Source of the DNA: Gammaproteobacteria bacterium | GTDB lineage: Bacteria > Pseudomonadota > Gammaproteobacteria > Steroidobacterales > Woeseiaceae | DNA: 36,393 nucleotides | Assembly (NCBI GenBank): GCA_018677555.1 | Contig: JAHHOT010000009.1 | Span: 1 to 36,393, forward strand | Direction: 5' to 3' | Shown here: positions 1 through 7,099 of the stretch, piece after piece | Layout: each line of letters begins with the position of its first letter | Position numbering within the stretch: the first letter of the stretch is position 1 | The notes under the pieces: model-generated | What the model was told of the DNA's origin: nothing | Seen by the model: the letters and a program-made list of their open reading frames with translations, nothing else | Database searches by the model: none | Translations under genes and position numbers: made by a program

Positions 1-9
1 TCGTGTACG

Positions 10-1578
10 TCATTGGAGTGACCTCACTTCCTTGAATGTGCGATCGCTGTGACAGCGACCGCAGTCCGGGCCGAACTCTCCGTCGTGAATATCATCTGCG
101 CGGTGACATTTTGCGCAGCTGTCTCCGTTGTTCTTCATTCGGGATAAGGGTTTTCGATGGCAGTCGTGGCAGGCGACGTCGACGTGTGCGCCCCGCAGCG
201 TGAAGTCGGTTTGCACATTGTGATCGAACAGCCACAGATCCCAGGCAACGGGGTTGTGGCATGTATCGCAGCGATCCTCGAAACGGTCGCCGTGCGTATT
301 GTCTTCTTCGTGGCAGGCCACGCATTCGTTGAGAGCGTCGACAAATCGTTGTGAGGCGTGACAATCTCCACACTCTGTGCCGACGTGCGCGCCAAGCAGC
401 GGAAACGCGGTGAGATCGTGATTGAACAGCGGCGGGTCCAGCCACTGGTTCTCGCTATGGCAGCTGTTGCAGTTCTCGCCCTGGCTGCCTTCATGCACAT
501 CGTCATCCACGTGACATGCGGCGCAGTAGGTTTCCGGGGATTTCTCGAACACAGGCTCGATGTGGCAGTCAACGCACGCAATCTGCGCGTGTGCGCCGTT
601 CAGCGCGAACCCGGTGTCCGTTGCATGATGAAACGTCGGACCGTTCCACGCTTCGCTGTCATGGCAGGCGGCGCAATCCGTGCCGTGATGGCCGTCGTGG
701 AAGTCATCGTCCAGGTGACAACTCTTGCATTCGGGTTCAATAATGTCGTCGAAAGGATTTTCGGAATGGCAGTCATTGCATGTCAGGTAAGAATGCTTGC
801 CTTCGAGCGGAAAGCGCGTGTCACGAGCGTGATTGAAACTCGTATCGTTCCAATCCAGCGGATTGTGGCAATTCTCGCATTGACTGCCGCTGCGGCCGTC
901 ATGTGCGTCGTCCCCGGCATGGCATCCGAAACAGGTCCTCGGCGTATCCTGGTACGTCTGATCGGCATGACAGTCGCCGCAGGCCACCTCCTCATGGTTA
1001 CCCAGCAGCGGAAAATCCGTTTCGTCATGGTCGAAAAGAGCGTCTGCCCAGTCTGATTCGTTGTGGCAGACTGCGCACTCCAAGCCCAGGCTGCCTTTGT
1101 GCACGTCATCCTTTTCGTGGCAGCTGTGGCAGTCCTGCGGTGCGTCACGATGCTTGTCTTGCGGAGCATGACAGTCTTCGCATTCAGCATCGACATGCTT
1201 TCCGTGCAGCTCGAAGTCAGTCAGGTCGTGATCGAAGCTTGATTCGTTCAGGTTGACGATGTCAGCGTTGCGACCTTCGTGATCGGTATGACAGCGCGCG
1301 CAACGTGCTTTGGGAATCCGTGGATGTTTGCCGTGAAATCCGGCCTTGTTGCTGACGTCACTTGCAATGCTTTCGTGGCAGTCCAGGCAGAGTACGTTTT
1401 GTTCATCGCGATTGAATCGCTTGTGACAGGCCGAACACTCCGATTCGACCTTGGCGTGACCCTCGATGACCTCGCCAGGCATTATCAGGGATTCGATGCT
1501 TTGCGCTGTTGCGGTCGTGCACGTGATCAAAAAAAACATTAACAACAATCCCGATATTATCAATCGACGGCAGCACAT
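10..1578 (-). CDS. 21-haem periplasmic c-type cytochrome with six tandem repeats
   Basis: A 522-residue exported multihaem cytochrome, likely to carry electrons in the periplasm or outward. An N-terminal hydrophobic signal (about residues 8-25, cut after TATA) is followed by 21 CxxCH haem-binding motifs that I counted one by one. Three lie in an N-terminal part (residues 48-97). The other 18 fall in six repeats of 66-69 residues starting at F115, F182, F248, F316, F385 and F451. Each repeat has three CxxCH motifs and three extra conserved histidines (FxH, GxH, DDxH or DNTH), enough for bis-His ligation of every haem. There is no convincing lipobox (T precedes the early Cys). It is last in a minus-strand operon, 11 bases after the cytochrome b gene. 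The start ATG has only a weak ribosome site. It belongs broadly with cytochrome c3/decahaem-like proteins; partner and acceptor are inferred. Confidence 0.9.
   Translation of the reverse strand: MCCRRLIISGLLLMFFLITCTTATAQSIESLIMPGEVIEGHAKVESECSACHKRFNRDEQNVLCLDCHESIASDVSNKAGFHGKHPRIPKARCARCHTDHEGRNADIVNLNESSFDHDLTDFELHGKHVDAECEDCHAPQDKHRDAPQDCHSCHEKDDVHKGSLGLECAVCHNESDWADALFDHDETDFPLLGNHEEVACGDCHADQTYQDTPRTCFGCHAGDDAHDGRSGSQCENCHNPLDWNDTSFNHARDTRFPLEGKHSYLTCNDCHSENPFDDIIEPECKSCHLDDDFHDGHHGTDCAACHDSEAWNGPTFHHATDTGFALNGAHAQIACVDCHIEPVFEKSPETYCAACHVDDDVHEGSQGENCNSCHSENQWLDPPLFNHDLTAFPLLGAHVGTECGDCHASQRFVDALNECVACHEEDNTHGDRFEDRCDTCHNPVAWDLWLFDHNVQTDFTLRGAHVDVACHDCHRKPLSRMKNNGDSCAKCHRADDIHDGEFGPDCGRCHSDRTFKEVRSLQ
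31..1236 (-). repeat. Six in-gene tandem repeats, three haems each
   Basis: Within the cytochrome gene, six units of about 200 bases encode the same pattern in order: F(D/N/H)H, then GxH, then CxxCH, CxxCH, D(D/N)xH and CxxCH, ending near a W in most copies. Unit starts are at residues 115, 182, 248, 316, 385 and 451. The spacing is near-constant (67, 66, 68, 69, 66), which implies growth by unequal exchange or duplication. The units are diverged in sequence, so the duplication is old. Confidence 0.85.
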
Positions 1579-1589
1579 CTCACATGTGC

Positions 1590-2498
1590 CTAGTACATGT
1601 GGACAGCAAGTACATGAACGAGAGCCGAAATGATCAACATGAAGAACAACGGCAGATGCAAGACATGCCAGAGTGAAAACAGACGTTCATATAAAGTGAA
1701 GCGAGCGATTTTCGTCGCGTGCCTCATAAATTTCCGGACGAATGTCGCACTCGCGGTTCGCAACCGTGGCAGATCCCGAGCTACGGCCGGAATGCAGGTA
1801 GCACGGGCGATCAGCTCTATCCGTGCCCCGCGCAGCAGGCTGAATTGAAGCAGATGTCGCCTTAGCAGCCAGTTGATGCTCCCGCCAAGACTCATCGCAT
1901 GAGCGATGCCATCGCCCTGAATTTCAGTCGTCAATGAAGTGAGTCGCGTAGCCAGCTTCGGCGCCAGTGCAGCGAGCCCGCTGCTATGCTCCAGCGACTC
2001 CGCAAGAGTGCCGTGCAATTCCGCCAGATTGGATTTCTGTCCGTACAAGCCCTGGTGAATGCCCGCATACAAGTGCCTGCCAATGATGCCGCTGCCTGCG
2101 ACCAGCAGCATACAAAGCAGCGCGACCTGGCTGTTGAAAGAACCGATCTGAAAATTGCTGTGGAACAGCACCAGCATCGGCCCAAGGAGGCCGAGAATCA
2201 TATGCAGCCGGAACCAGCCTGCAGTGCTGCCAATGAAGCGCAATGAGCGGAATCGTTTGCGGACCGGATACAGCAGGAGCAGCAGCATCATCAGTCCGCC
2301 GACAATGCCCAGCCAGTACCCCAGGCCGTCCGCTGCGGAAACGAGATTTCGCTCGCGCAGTAGCCAGCCGACGCCCAGCGCCATCGTCAGTAATGAGTAG
2401 CCATAGAATGCGCCGCTCTTTCGCGTCTCGGCCGTTCCCAGAACGCGCACCAGGATGCCGCTGCGCGCAAACGGGTCATCCATTATCGCCTCATTCAT
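1590..2498 (-). CDS. Membrane di-haem cytochrome b-like protein
   Basis: A 302-residue inner-membrane protein with about five hydrophobic helices (roughly residues 33-48, 61-78, 97-113, 125-141 and 276-300). Helix three carries H99 and H113 and the last helix carries H281 and H295. Both pairs are 14 residues apart, the H-X13-H spacing used by ferric-reductase and NOX-type membrane cytochromes to stack two b haems across the bilayer. No flavin or NAD domain is present in the protein itself, so electrons would come from a partner; the flavoprotein encoded divergently at 3683 is the obvious candidate. It starts inside the end of the ccmI-like gene (8-base overlap) and is followed 11 bases later by the 21-haem cytochrome. 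Haem binding is inferred from spacing only. Confidence 0.7.
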   Translation of the reverse strand: MNEAIMDDPFARSGILVRVLGTAETRKSGAFYGYSLLTMALGVGWLLRERNLVSAADGLGYWLGIVGGLMMLLLLLYPVRKRFRSLRFIGSTAGWFRLHMILGLLGPMLVLFHSNFQIGSFNSQVALLCMLLVAGSGIIGRHLYAGIHQGLYGQKSNLAELHGTLAESLEHSSGLAALAPKLATRLTSLTTEIQGDGIAHAMSLGGSINWLLRRHLLQFSLLRGARIELIARATCIPAVARDLPRLRTASATFVRKFMRHATKIARFTLYERLFSLWHVLHLPLFFMLIISALVHVLAVHMY

Positions 2499-3312
2499 TC
2501 GCCGGGTCCCTCGCAGGAGCGTTGGCGGAGATCGTCAGCTCAACCCGGCCGCTGCCGTCCGTAGATACCGGCTCGCTGGTCGCTTCGAGCTGCAAGCTGT
2601 TGTCGCCTGCTTTCCCGCTGCGCGAAACGCGAGCCGAGATTGAGACTTCGCGCAGCTCGGAGAGGCCGCGGCCCTCGATCATCGCATCACGGTCGGTGAG
2701 TTCGAAATCGAAGGGGAGTTCGCTCGCGCGACGGCGGATGGCAGCGACAGGCATGCGAGTAGCAGACCCGCGCCGGGCAAAGACAAAGACCACGTCATCG
2801 GGGTTCAGCAGCGACGCGGCGTCGGGCGACACAGCCACGCGCCCGGTCACCCCGGCTTCGGGCGTCGCCGAGTTGAGGATCTCGCCCAGCTTTGCATCGT
2901 TCCTGCCGAACGTTTGTGCTTTGTTATACGCAGCAATAGCATCGTCGCGCCGCCCCAGGTGTTCGTAGGACTGGGCCAGCAGCAACCAGCCGCCTGCATC
3001 GCCCGGTTCCTGCCGCAGCCGCTCTGCAAGGGCGTTGACCAAACTGGCAATCGACGGCGCGACTTTCGATTGCTGACCTGGTGCTTTGTAAGCACTTTTG
3101 CCCGATGTTGCATGCGGTGTGTCCGGCACGGTGCCGACAGCCTCGGGAGAGCCGACGACCGCGTATGTTCCAACGGCCATCGCTGCTATCGCAGCATAAA
3201 TTAGCACGCCGGGCATTCCGGCGGCTCGCCCATGCAGCCGCAGTGGGACCAGCACGGCAGCTATTGCGGCGATCGTCATCGCGACTGCAGTCGCCCAGAA
3301 CAAAACTTGCAT
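2491..3312 (-). CDS. ccmI: CcmI-like cytochrome c maturation protein
   Basis: About 273 residues, resembling CcmI/CycH, which holds apocytochrome c for haem attachment in the System I (Ccm) pathway. Two N-terminal membrane helices (MQVLFWATAV... and MPGVLIYAAIAAM...) are followed by a TPR segment around WLLLAQSYEHLGRRDDAIAAY. A C-terminal domain then has the CcmI-type phrases VTGRVAVSP, DDVVFVFAR, RMPVAAIR and LPFDFELTD. I chose the ATG at 3312 over an upstream one at 3363 because GGAGGTGAG directly precedes it. It is first in a three-gene operon ending in the 21-haem cytochrome, so it may be a dedicated assembly factor. The other ccm genes are not in this window. Confidence 0.75.
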   Translation of the reverse strand: MQVLFWATAVAMTIAAIAAVLVPLRLHGRAAGMPGVLIYAAIAAMAVGTYAVVGSPEAVGTVPDTPHATSGKSAYKAPGQQSKVAPSIASLVNALAERLRQEPGDAGGWLLLAQSYEHLGRRDDAIAAYNKAQTFGRNDAKLGEILNSATPEAGVTGRVAVSPDAASLLNPDDVVFVFARRGSATRMPVAAIRRRASELPFDFELTDRDAMIEGRGLSELREVSISARVSRSGKAGDNSLQLEATSEPVSTDGSGRVELTISANAPARDPANE

Positions 3313-3682
3313 CTCACCTCCGTTGAAATGTCCTGCTTTTTTTATTCTTGCCGTTCTGCCCATAACCCTTCCAGGGTGCAGGCAGCACGGTGGACGATCA
3401 GCAATCGTTCTCCGAATACTTACACGATCACCGCAACCAAAAGGTTCCCTGCTTCACAAAAGAAATCTGAAAAACTTTTTGCTGCGTCGCTGATAAGCGA
3501 CAGTTGCGGTGTAACAGGAATGATTCGAAATTTCGTTACTGCAAACATACGGTTGAGGTTCGTTACTTACGCAATTTGACATTATGTCCGGTTGCGGTCG
3601 ATTGCCGGATGCGTGATGCATATCCTTCAGTGTCCCGGATGCACCGCTATCCTGTTGCGAGACAAAACAAGCACGCAATGAT
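3313..3682. other. Divergent intergenic region of the redox cluster
   Basis: About 370 bases without a gene separate the cytochrome operon (minus) from the flavoprotein (plus). It holds the ECF-like promoter at 3421-3448 and a 10-base perfect palindrome CGAAATTTCG at 3526-3535. An isolated TTGACA at 3576-3581 has no acceptable -10 box at 16-18 bases. No RNA gene or terminator was seen. Confidence 0.5.
3421..3448 (-). promoter_or_regulatory. ECF-sigma-like promoter for the cytochrome operon
   Basis: Read on the minus strand, GGAACC (3448-3443) is followed after exactly 16 bases by CGTGTA (3426-3421). This fits the general extracytoplasmic-function sigma pattern (GAAC-type -35 box, CGT-containing -10 box). 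It lies about 110 bases upstream of the ccmI-like start. No standard sigma-70 promoter stands out for this operon. The assignment rests on pattern match alone, and which ECF factor would act is unknown. Confidence 0.45.
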
Positions 3683-5002
3683 GTGAATCCCGGAATACTC
3701 AACTACGTTTACGCGGTACCGATGCTGTTGTTGATTGTATGGTACATGGCAAAGCGGACCGGCCGTGAACGGCGCAGCATGGAAGCGCTCAGGGAAGCGA
3801 CAGAGGCCGGCATGCTCGAGCCTCCGACGCTTCACCCGCTAATCGATCCAGTCAAGTGCATTGGTTGCGGTTCCTGCGTAGCCGCCTGCCCGGAACAGGG
3901 CTCGCATCCGGTGCTTGGCATGATCGGTAACAAAGCGCGATTGATTGGTCCGTCCGACTGCATCGGCCATGGTGCCTGCAAATCGGCATGCCCCGCGGGT
4001 GCGATCACTCTGGTGTTCGGTACGGAATCCCGTGGCGTCGACATCCCGGTCGTGCAGCCCAACTTCGAAACCAATGTGCCGGGCATATTCATCGCGGGCG
4101 AACTGGGTGGAATGGGGTTGATCCGCAATGCGATAGAGCAAGGTCGTCAGGCCGTCGGGTCAATCAAAGCGTGCCTCGATGAGCCGCACGACTGTGATTA
4201 TGACCTTGTCATCGTCGGTGCCGGCCCCGCGGGTTTTTGTGCGTCGCTCGCTGCCATGGAGCTCGGTCTTCGCTATGTCACGCTCGAACAGGAGACGCTG
4301 GGGGGTACGGTTGCCCATTTTCCGCGGCGAAAACTGGTAATGACACAACCCGCGCAATTGCCCCTGGTTGGAAAAGTACGATTCAAGGAAGTTCGCAAGG
4401 AGCAGTTGATCGACTTCTGGACATCGGTCGAACAGAAGACCGGCGTCATCATCAACTGCAGCGAACGGGTGGACGGAATTACCGCGGGGCCTGGCGGTAT
4501 CGGCCATATCGTCAAGAGCAATCGCCGTTCCTATCATGCGCGCACGGTGCTGCTGGCGATTGGGCGTCGCGGTACACCGAGAAAACTCAACGTGCCCGGC
4601 GAGGATTTGCCGAAAGTGACGTACAGGCTAATCGACCCGGATCAGCACAACGGGCAAGCGGTGCTGGTTGTCGGTGGCGGGGATAGCGCGCTTGAAGCGG
4701 CGACCAGCATCGCTGCCGGGGGTCGGGCCAATGTGACCCTGTCCTATCGTTCGGCGGCATTCAGCCGGGCGAAACCGAAGAACCGCTCCAAGATCGACTC
4801 AATGATGGAAACCGGTCAAATCTCCGTGTTGTTCAATTCGACCGTTCGCGAGATTTGCGATGATCGTGTCGACCTCGATGTCGAAGGCCAGAGGCAACAG
4901 CTTGCAAACGACGCGGTAATCATAACGGCAGGAGGGATTCTCCCGACTGGCTTCCTGCGCGATATTGGTGTGTCAATCGAAACGAAGCACGGCACGGAAT
5001 GA
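3683..5002 (+). CDS. Membrane-anchored 4Fe-4S flavoprotein, apparently circularly permuted
   Basis: A 439-residue NAD(P)-dependent redox protein. In order: one N-terminal membrane helix (residues 7-23); a ferredoxin part with C59/C62/C65/C69 and a second set C93/H96/C99/C103; a segment at 118-163 with NFETNVPGIFIAGEL; an FAD-binding GAGPAG (179-184); and an NAD(P)-binding GGGDSA (331-336). In thioredoxin-reductase-like enzymes the VPGIFxAGD segment comes last, after the strand that here ends the protein (TAGGILPTGFLRDIGVSIE). Here it comes before the FAD fingerprint, so the fold looks permuted. No redox-active CxxC is seen at the usual site. The start is a GTG with a poor ribosome site. It is divergent from the cytochrome operon and probably feeds electrons to it. 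Confidence 0.8.
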   Translation: MNPGILNYVYAVPMLLLIVWYMAKRTGRERRSMEALREATEAGMLEPPTLHPLIDPVKCIGCGSCVAACPEQGSHPVLGMIGNKARLIGPSDCIGHGACKSACPAGAITLVFGTESRGVDIPVVQPNFETNVPGIFIAGELGGMGLIRNAIEQGRQAVGSIKACLDEPHDCDYDLVIVGAGPAGFCASLAAMELGLRYVTLEQETLGGTVAHFPRRKLVMTQPAQLPLVGKVRFKEVRKEQLIDFWTSVEQKTGVIINCSERVDGITAGPGGIGHIVKSNRRSYHARTVLLAIGRRGTPRKLNVPGEDLPKVTYRLIDPDQHNGQAVLVVGGGDSALEAATSIAAGGRANVTLSYRSAAFSRAKPKNRSKIDSMMETGQISVLFNSTVREICDDRVDLDVEGQRQQLANDAVIITAGGILPTGFLRDIGVSIETKHGTE

Positions 5003-5172
5003 CCGCGATCAACATACCGTCAGATGCTGAATTCGCAACGTCGCGACTGCGAAATCCAGGCAAAACCGCTGGCTCAGCGAGGAAATTGGGGATCCTTGCC
5101 ATGCCGGCTTTAGCCTCGTATTTTTCCCCGGGACTATCTCACTGCAGGTTGCGCCTGACCGGTTCAATTTAC

Positions 5173-5201
5173 TTGACAGGCTAAACCAGAATAACTATTC
5201 T
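5173..5201 (+). promoter_or_regulatory. Sigma-70 promoter of the tetR gene
   Basis: TTGACA (5173-5178), 17-base spacer, TATTCT (5196-5201). The -35 box is perfect and the -10 box matches 4 of 6. Transcription should start near 5208, essentially at the ATG (5209), so the message would be leaderless. This agrees with the lack of any ribosome-binding site before that ATG. Confidence 0.7.
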
Positions 5202-5202
5202 G
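5187..5202 (+). promoter_or_regulatory. TetR operator 1 (autoregulation)
   Basis: CAGAATAACTATTCTG is an inverted repeat with 7-base arms and a 2-base centre. It covers the -10 box of the tetR promoter. It shares the CAGAA-N6-TTCTG frame with the sites at 5810 and 5872, which points to binding by the adjacent TetR protein and to autorepression. Confidence 0.7.
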
Positions 5203-5208
5203 TTTTGC

Positions 5209-5793
5209 ATGGTTCGCTCACGCGCTTTCGACCCTGCTGTTGCCCTGTCACGGGCGGTGGACCTGTTCTCGTCGAAGGGCTATTCGGAGACCTCGATGGA
5301 CGACATCGTGAAGGCGACCGGCGTAAGTCGTTACGGGCTGTACGGCACCTTCGGCAACAAGCGCGAGCTGTTCGAGCAGGCGCTGGAGCGCTACGCGGAC
5401 AGCATGGGCAAGCAGTCATTCTTGCGCCTGCTGGAACCGGACGCGTCGCTTTCCCACATCCGCGCCATTTTTGACGAACGCATCGACAGTATGTGCAATA
5501 ACGGCGAAAGCCGTGGCTGCATGCTATGCCACACGGCCATGGAGATGGCGCCGCACGATCACGAAATAGAAGGCGTACTGCAGCGCTTCATGAAGCGCAT
5601 GTCGAAAGCATTCGCCGTCGGGCTGGAGTCAGCCAGGGAGCGCGGTGAGGTCAAGGCGGACCTCGACGTGCGCTCCGCCGGCGAGTTTCTCACCGGCGCT
5701 ATCTTCGGGCTGTCCGTGCTCGCGCGCGCCGGGTTTCCGAAACAGACGCTCGACGACTTCGTCGACAACACCCTGGCATCGCTGACCCCGTAA
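5209..5793 (+). CDS. TetR/AcrR-family transcriptional regulator
   Basis: A 194-residue repressor. The N-terminal helix-turn-helix (about residues 10-55) has the family signature ALSRAVDLFSSKGYSETSM...IVKATGVSRYGLYGTFGNKRELF, split here by a few residues. The C-terminal ligand and dimer domain includes GCMLCHTAMEMAPHD with three cysteines (C96, C104, C107), which could sense oxidants or electrophiles as NemR-type regulators do; that part is speculation. The ATG sits 7 bases after a strong promoter's -10 box and has no ribosome site, so translation is probably leaderless. Operator-like palindromes lie over its promoter, just after its stop, and in front of the next gene, so the likely targets are itself and the small secreted protein at 5935. 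Confidence 0.92.
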   Translation: MVRSRAFDPAVALSRAVDLFSSKGYSETSMDDIVKATGVSRYGLYGTFGNKRELFEQALERYADSMGKQSFLRLLEPDASLSHIRAIFDERIDSMCNNGESRGCMLCHTAMEMAPHDHEIEGVLQRFMKRMSKAFAVGLESARERGEVKADLDVRSAGEFLTGAIFGLSVLARAGFPKQTLDDFVDNTLASLTP

Positions 5794-5809
5794 AAAAATT
5801 TGCCATGAT

Positions 5810-5825
5810 CAGAACAAGCATTCTG
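5810..5825. promoter_or_regulatory. TetR operator 2
   Basis: CAGAACAAGCATTCTG keeps both half-sites (CAGAA and TTCTG) with the same 6-base gap as the two other sites. It begins 17 bases after the tetR stop and 62 bases before operator 3, so it may support cooperative binding or looping. Confidence 0.55.
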
Positions 5826-5861
5826 GAAACACGAACGGCGGGCAACCTGCCTCGCCTTTTT

Positions 5862-5891
5862 TTGACCCACACAGAACGATCGTTCTGTAAC
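5862..5891 (+). promoter_or_regulatory. Promoter of the small secreted protein gene
   Basis: TTGACC (5862-5867) with TGTAAC (5886-5891) at 18 bases. The whole spacer is occupied by operator 3, so a bound TetR protein would block RNA polymerase. The start would be near 5898, with a GGAGGA ribosome site at 5922-5927. Confidence 0.5.
5871..5888. promoter_or_regulatory. TetR operator 3, perfect 18-base palindrome
   Basis: ACAGAACGATCGTTCTGT reads identically on both strands and contains the CAGAA-N6-TTCTG frame. It lies between the -35 and -10 boxes of the gene at 5935. It is the best of the three sites and probably the tightest operator. Confidence 0.75.
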
Positions 5892-5934
5892 CGGCCGCAG
5901 CCACGCGCTGCGCCACACACTGGAGGATAGAGCC

Positions 5935-6270
5935 ATGACCAACCTGGTTAAAATTGCAACGACCGTAGTCGCCGCGGGACTGATCGGCGGCGCCAGCTTT
6001 GCTGCGCAGGCAGCACCCGTGAAGTCGGGTTACGAAAACGAAGTGAAAACCTGCATTTCGCAGGTTGGCGAACATGCGAACTACGATCAGGCCCGGCGTG
6101 TCCGGCACACGGTGGTGCTGGTCGAGGAAACGCGTTTTCGCTACAAGTTCACCATTCAGACCTCGGTGTTCACCGATTCGGAAAACGCGGCTGCACGAAG
6201 CTACGATGCGTCCTGCACCGTGCTGGCGAACGGCACGCCCCTGGAATTCGAGATCAAAACGACTGGCTGA
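5935..6270 (+). CDS. Small secreted protein of unknown function
   Basis: A 111-residue protein with a clear Sec signal peptide (MTNLVKIATTVVAAGLIGG..., cut after AAQA near residue 26). The mature part of about 85 residues has two cysteines, at about positions 48 and 94, which could form a periplasmic disulfide. I do not recognise the family. A strong ribosome site (GGAGGA) and the operator-bearing promoter show it is a real, regulated gene. It lies 141 bases after tetR and is followed by a strong terminator, so it is probably transcribed alone. Its function is probably tied to whatever signal the TetR protein senses. Confidence 0.8.
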   Translation: MTNLVKIATTVVAAGLIGGASFAAQAAPVKSGYENEVKTCISQVGEHANYDQARRVRHTVVLVEETRFRYKFTIQTSVFTDSENAAARSYDASCTVLANGTPLEFEIKTTG

Positions 6271-6298
6271 CCCACTACACACGTCCAGACCGTTCGAC

Positions 6299-6322
6299 GG
6301 GGCCCGGCCGGGCCCCTTTTTT
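6299..6322 (+). terminator. Rho-independent terminator
   Basis: GGGGCCCGGCCGGGCCCC (7-base GC stem, GGCC loop) at 6299-6316 is followed directly by six T residues. It ends the transcript of the small secreted protein 28 bases after its stop codon. Confidence 0.92.
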
Positions 6323-6386
6323 GTTCGCAACGCATCGGCCGCTGCGTGTAGGCTTGCAGGTGTCGCGTGGGTCTCGAGGAGCGTCT

Positions 6387-7004
6387 GTGAAGCTGTCGAA
6401 GTGGGGACTTGCCTGGGTCATCGTTTTCATCGTGGTATTCGCCTGGTCGGCGATCCGGCCGCACGATTACCCGACCTGGTTCCTCGAGGTGTTGCCTGCC
6501 GCGGCCGGGTTCGGGGTGCTCTGGTACACACGCCGGAATTTCCCCCTCACGCCCGTCGCGTATTTTCTGATCCTGGTCCACTGCATCATCCTGATGGTGG
6601 GCGGCCATTACACCTACGCCGAAGTGCCGATCGGCGACTGGTTGCGTGACGCCTTCGATTTGTCACGCAACAACTACGACAAATTCGGGCACCTCGCGCA
6701 GGGCTTCATTCCGGCAATCGTCGCCCGGGAAATCGTCATTCGCCAGCACGTATTCAACAGCACTCGCTGGCGAAATTTTTTCATCGTGTGTTTTTGCCTG
6801 GGTTTCAGCGCATTCTATGAACTCATAGAGTGGTGGGTCGCTTTGTTCTCCGAGGAAGCCGCAGAATCGTTTCTCGGAACCCAGGGCTACGTATGGGACA
6901 CACAATCCGACATGGGGTGGGCCCTGTTCGGCGCCGTGCTGGCGCTCTTTCTTCTCGGCGGACTGCACGATCGGCAGCTCCGTGCCCGCGCCTTTCCCGG
7001 TTGA
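6387..7004 (+). CDS. DUF2238 (YjdF-like) inner-membrane protein
   Basis: A 205-residue integral membrane protein of the DUF2238/YjdF family, whose function is unknown. Recognisable parts are GGHYTYAEVP, the charged RNNYDKFGHLAQGF loop, SAFYELIEWW and LGTQGYVWDTQSDMGWALFGA, all set among five or six membrane helices. The length is close to E. coli YjdF. I chose the GTG at 6387, preceded by GAGGAG, over a TTG at 6321 that lies inside the upstream terminator's T-run. No operon partner is evident. Confidence 0.88.
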   Translation: MKLSKWGLAWVIVFIVVFAWSAIRPHDYPTWFLEVLPAAAGFGVLWYTRRNFPLTPVAYFLILVHCIILMVGGHYTYAEVPIGDWLRDAFDLSRNNYDKFGHLAQGFIPAIVAREIVIRQHVFNSTRWRNFFIVCFCLGFSAFYELIEWWVALFSEEAAESFLGTQGYVWDTQSDMGWALFGAVLALFLLGGLHDRQLRARAFPG

Positions 7005-7099
7005 CGAGAATCACGGGGCGCTTCCATACAGCGTGCCGGGACTAATGCCTTTGCCCCCAAGCGGCGCCGCGGCCCGGGCGTGACGTGGTTCACATGGCA

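Noticed and set aside
358-1056. Long open frame on the plus strand inside the multihaem gene
   Set aside because: It is a shadow caused by the repeated CxxCH codons on the other strand. The minus-strand frame has a signal peptide and 21 haem motifs.
3576-3581. TTGACA as a -35 box for the flavoprotein gene
   Set aside because: No acceptable -10 box lies 16-18 bases downstream.
4999-5184. 61-codon open frame starting at the flavoprotein stop (ATGA overlap)
   Set aside because: No ribosome site, no recognisable features, and it ends next to the tetR promoter. Probably chance.
5518-5532. CxxCH motif (CMLCH) in the TetR protein
   Set aside because: The protein is cytoplasmic with no signal peptide, so it cannot receive c-type haem. 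The match is chance, though the cysteines may matter for sensing.
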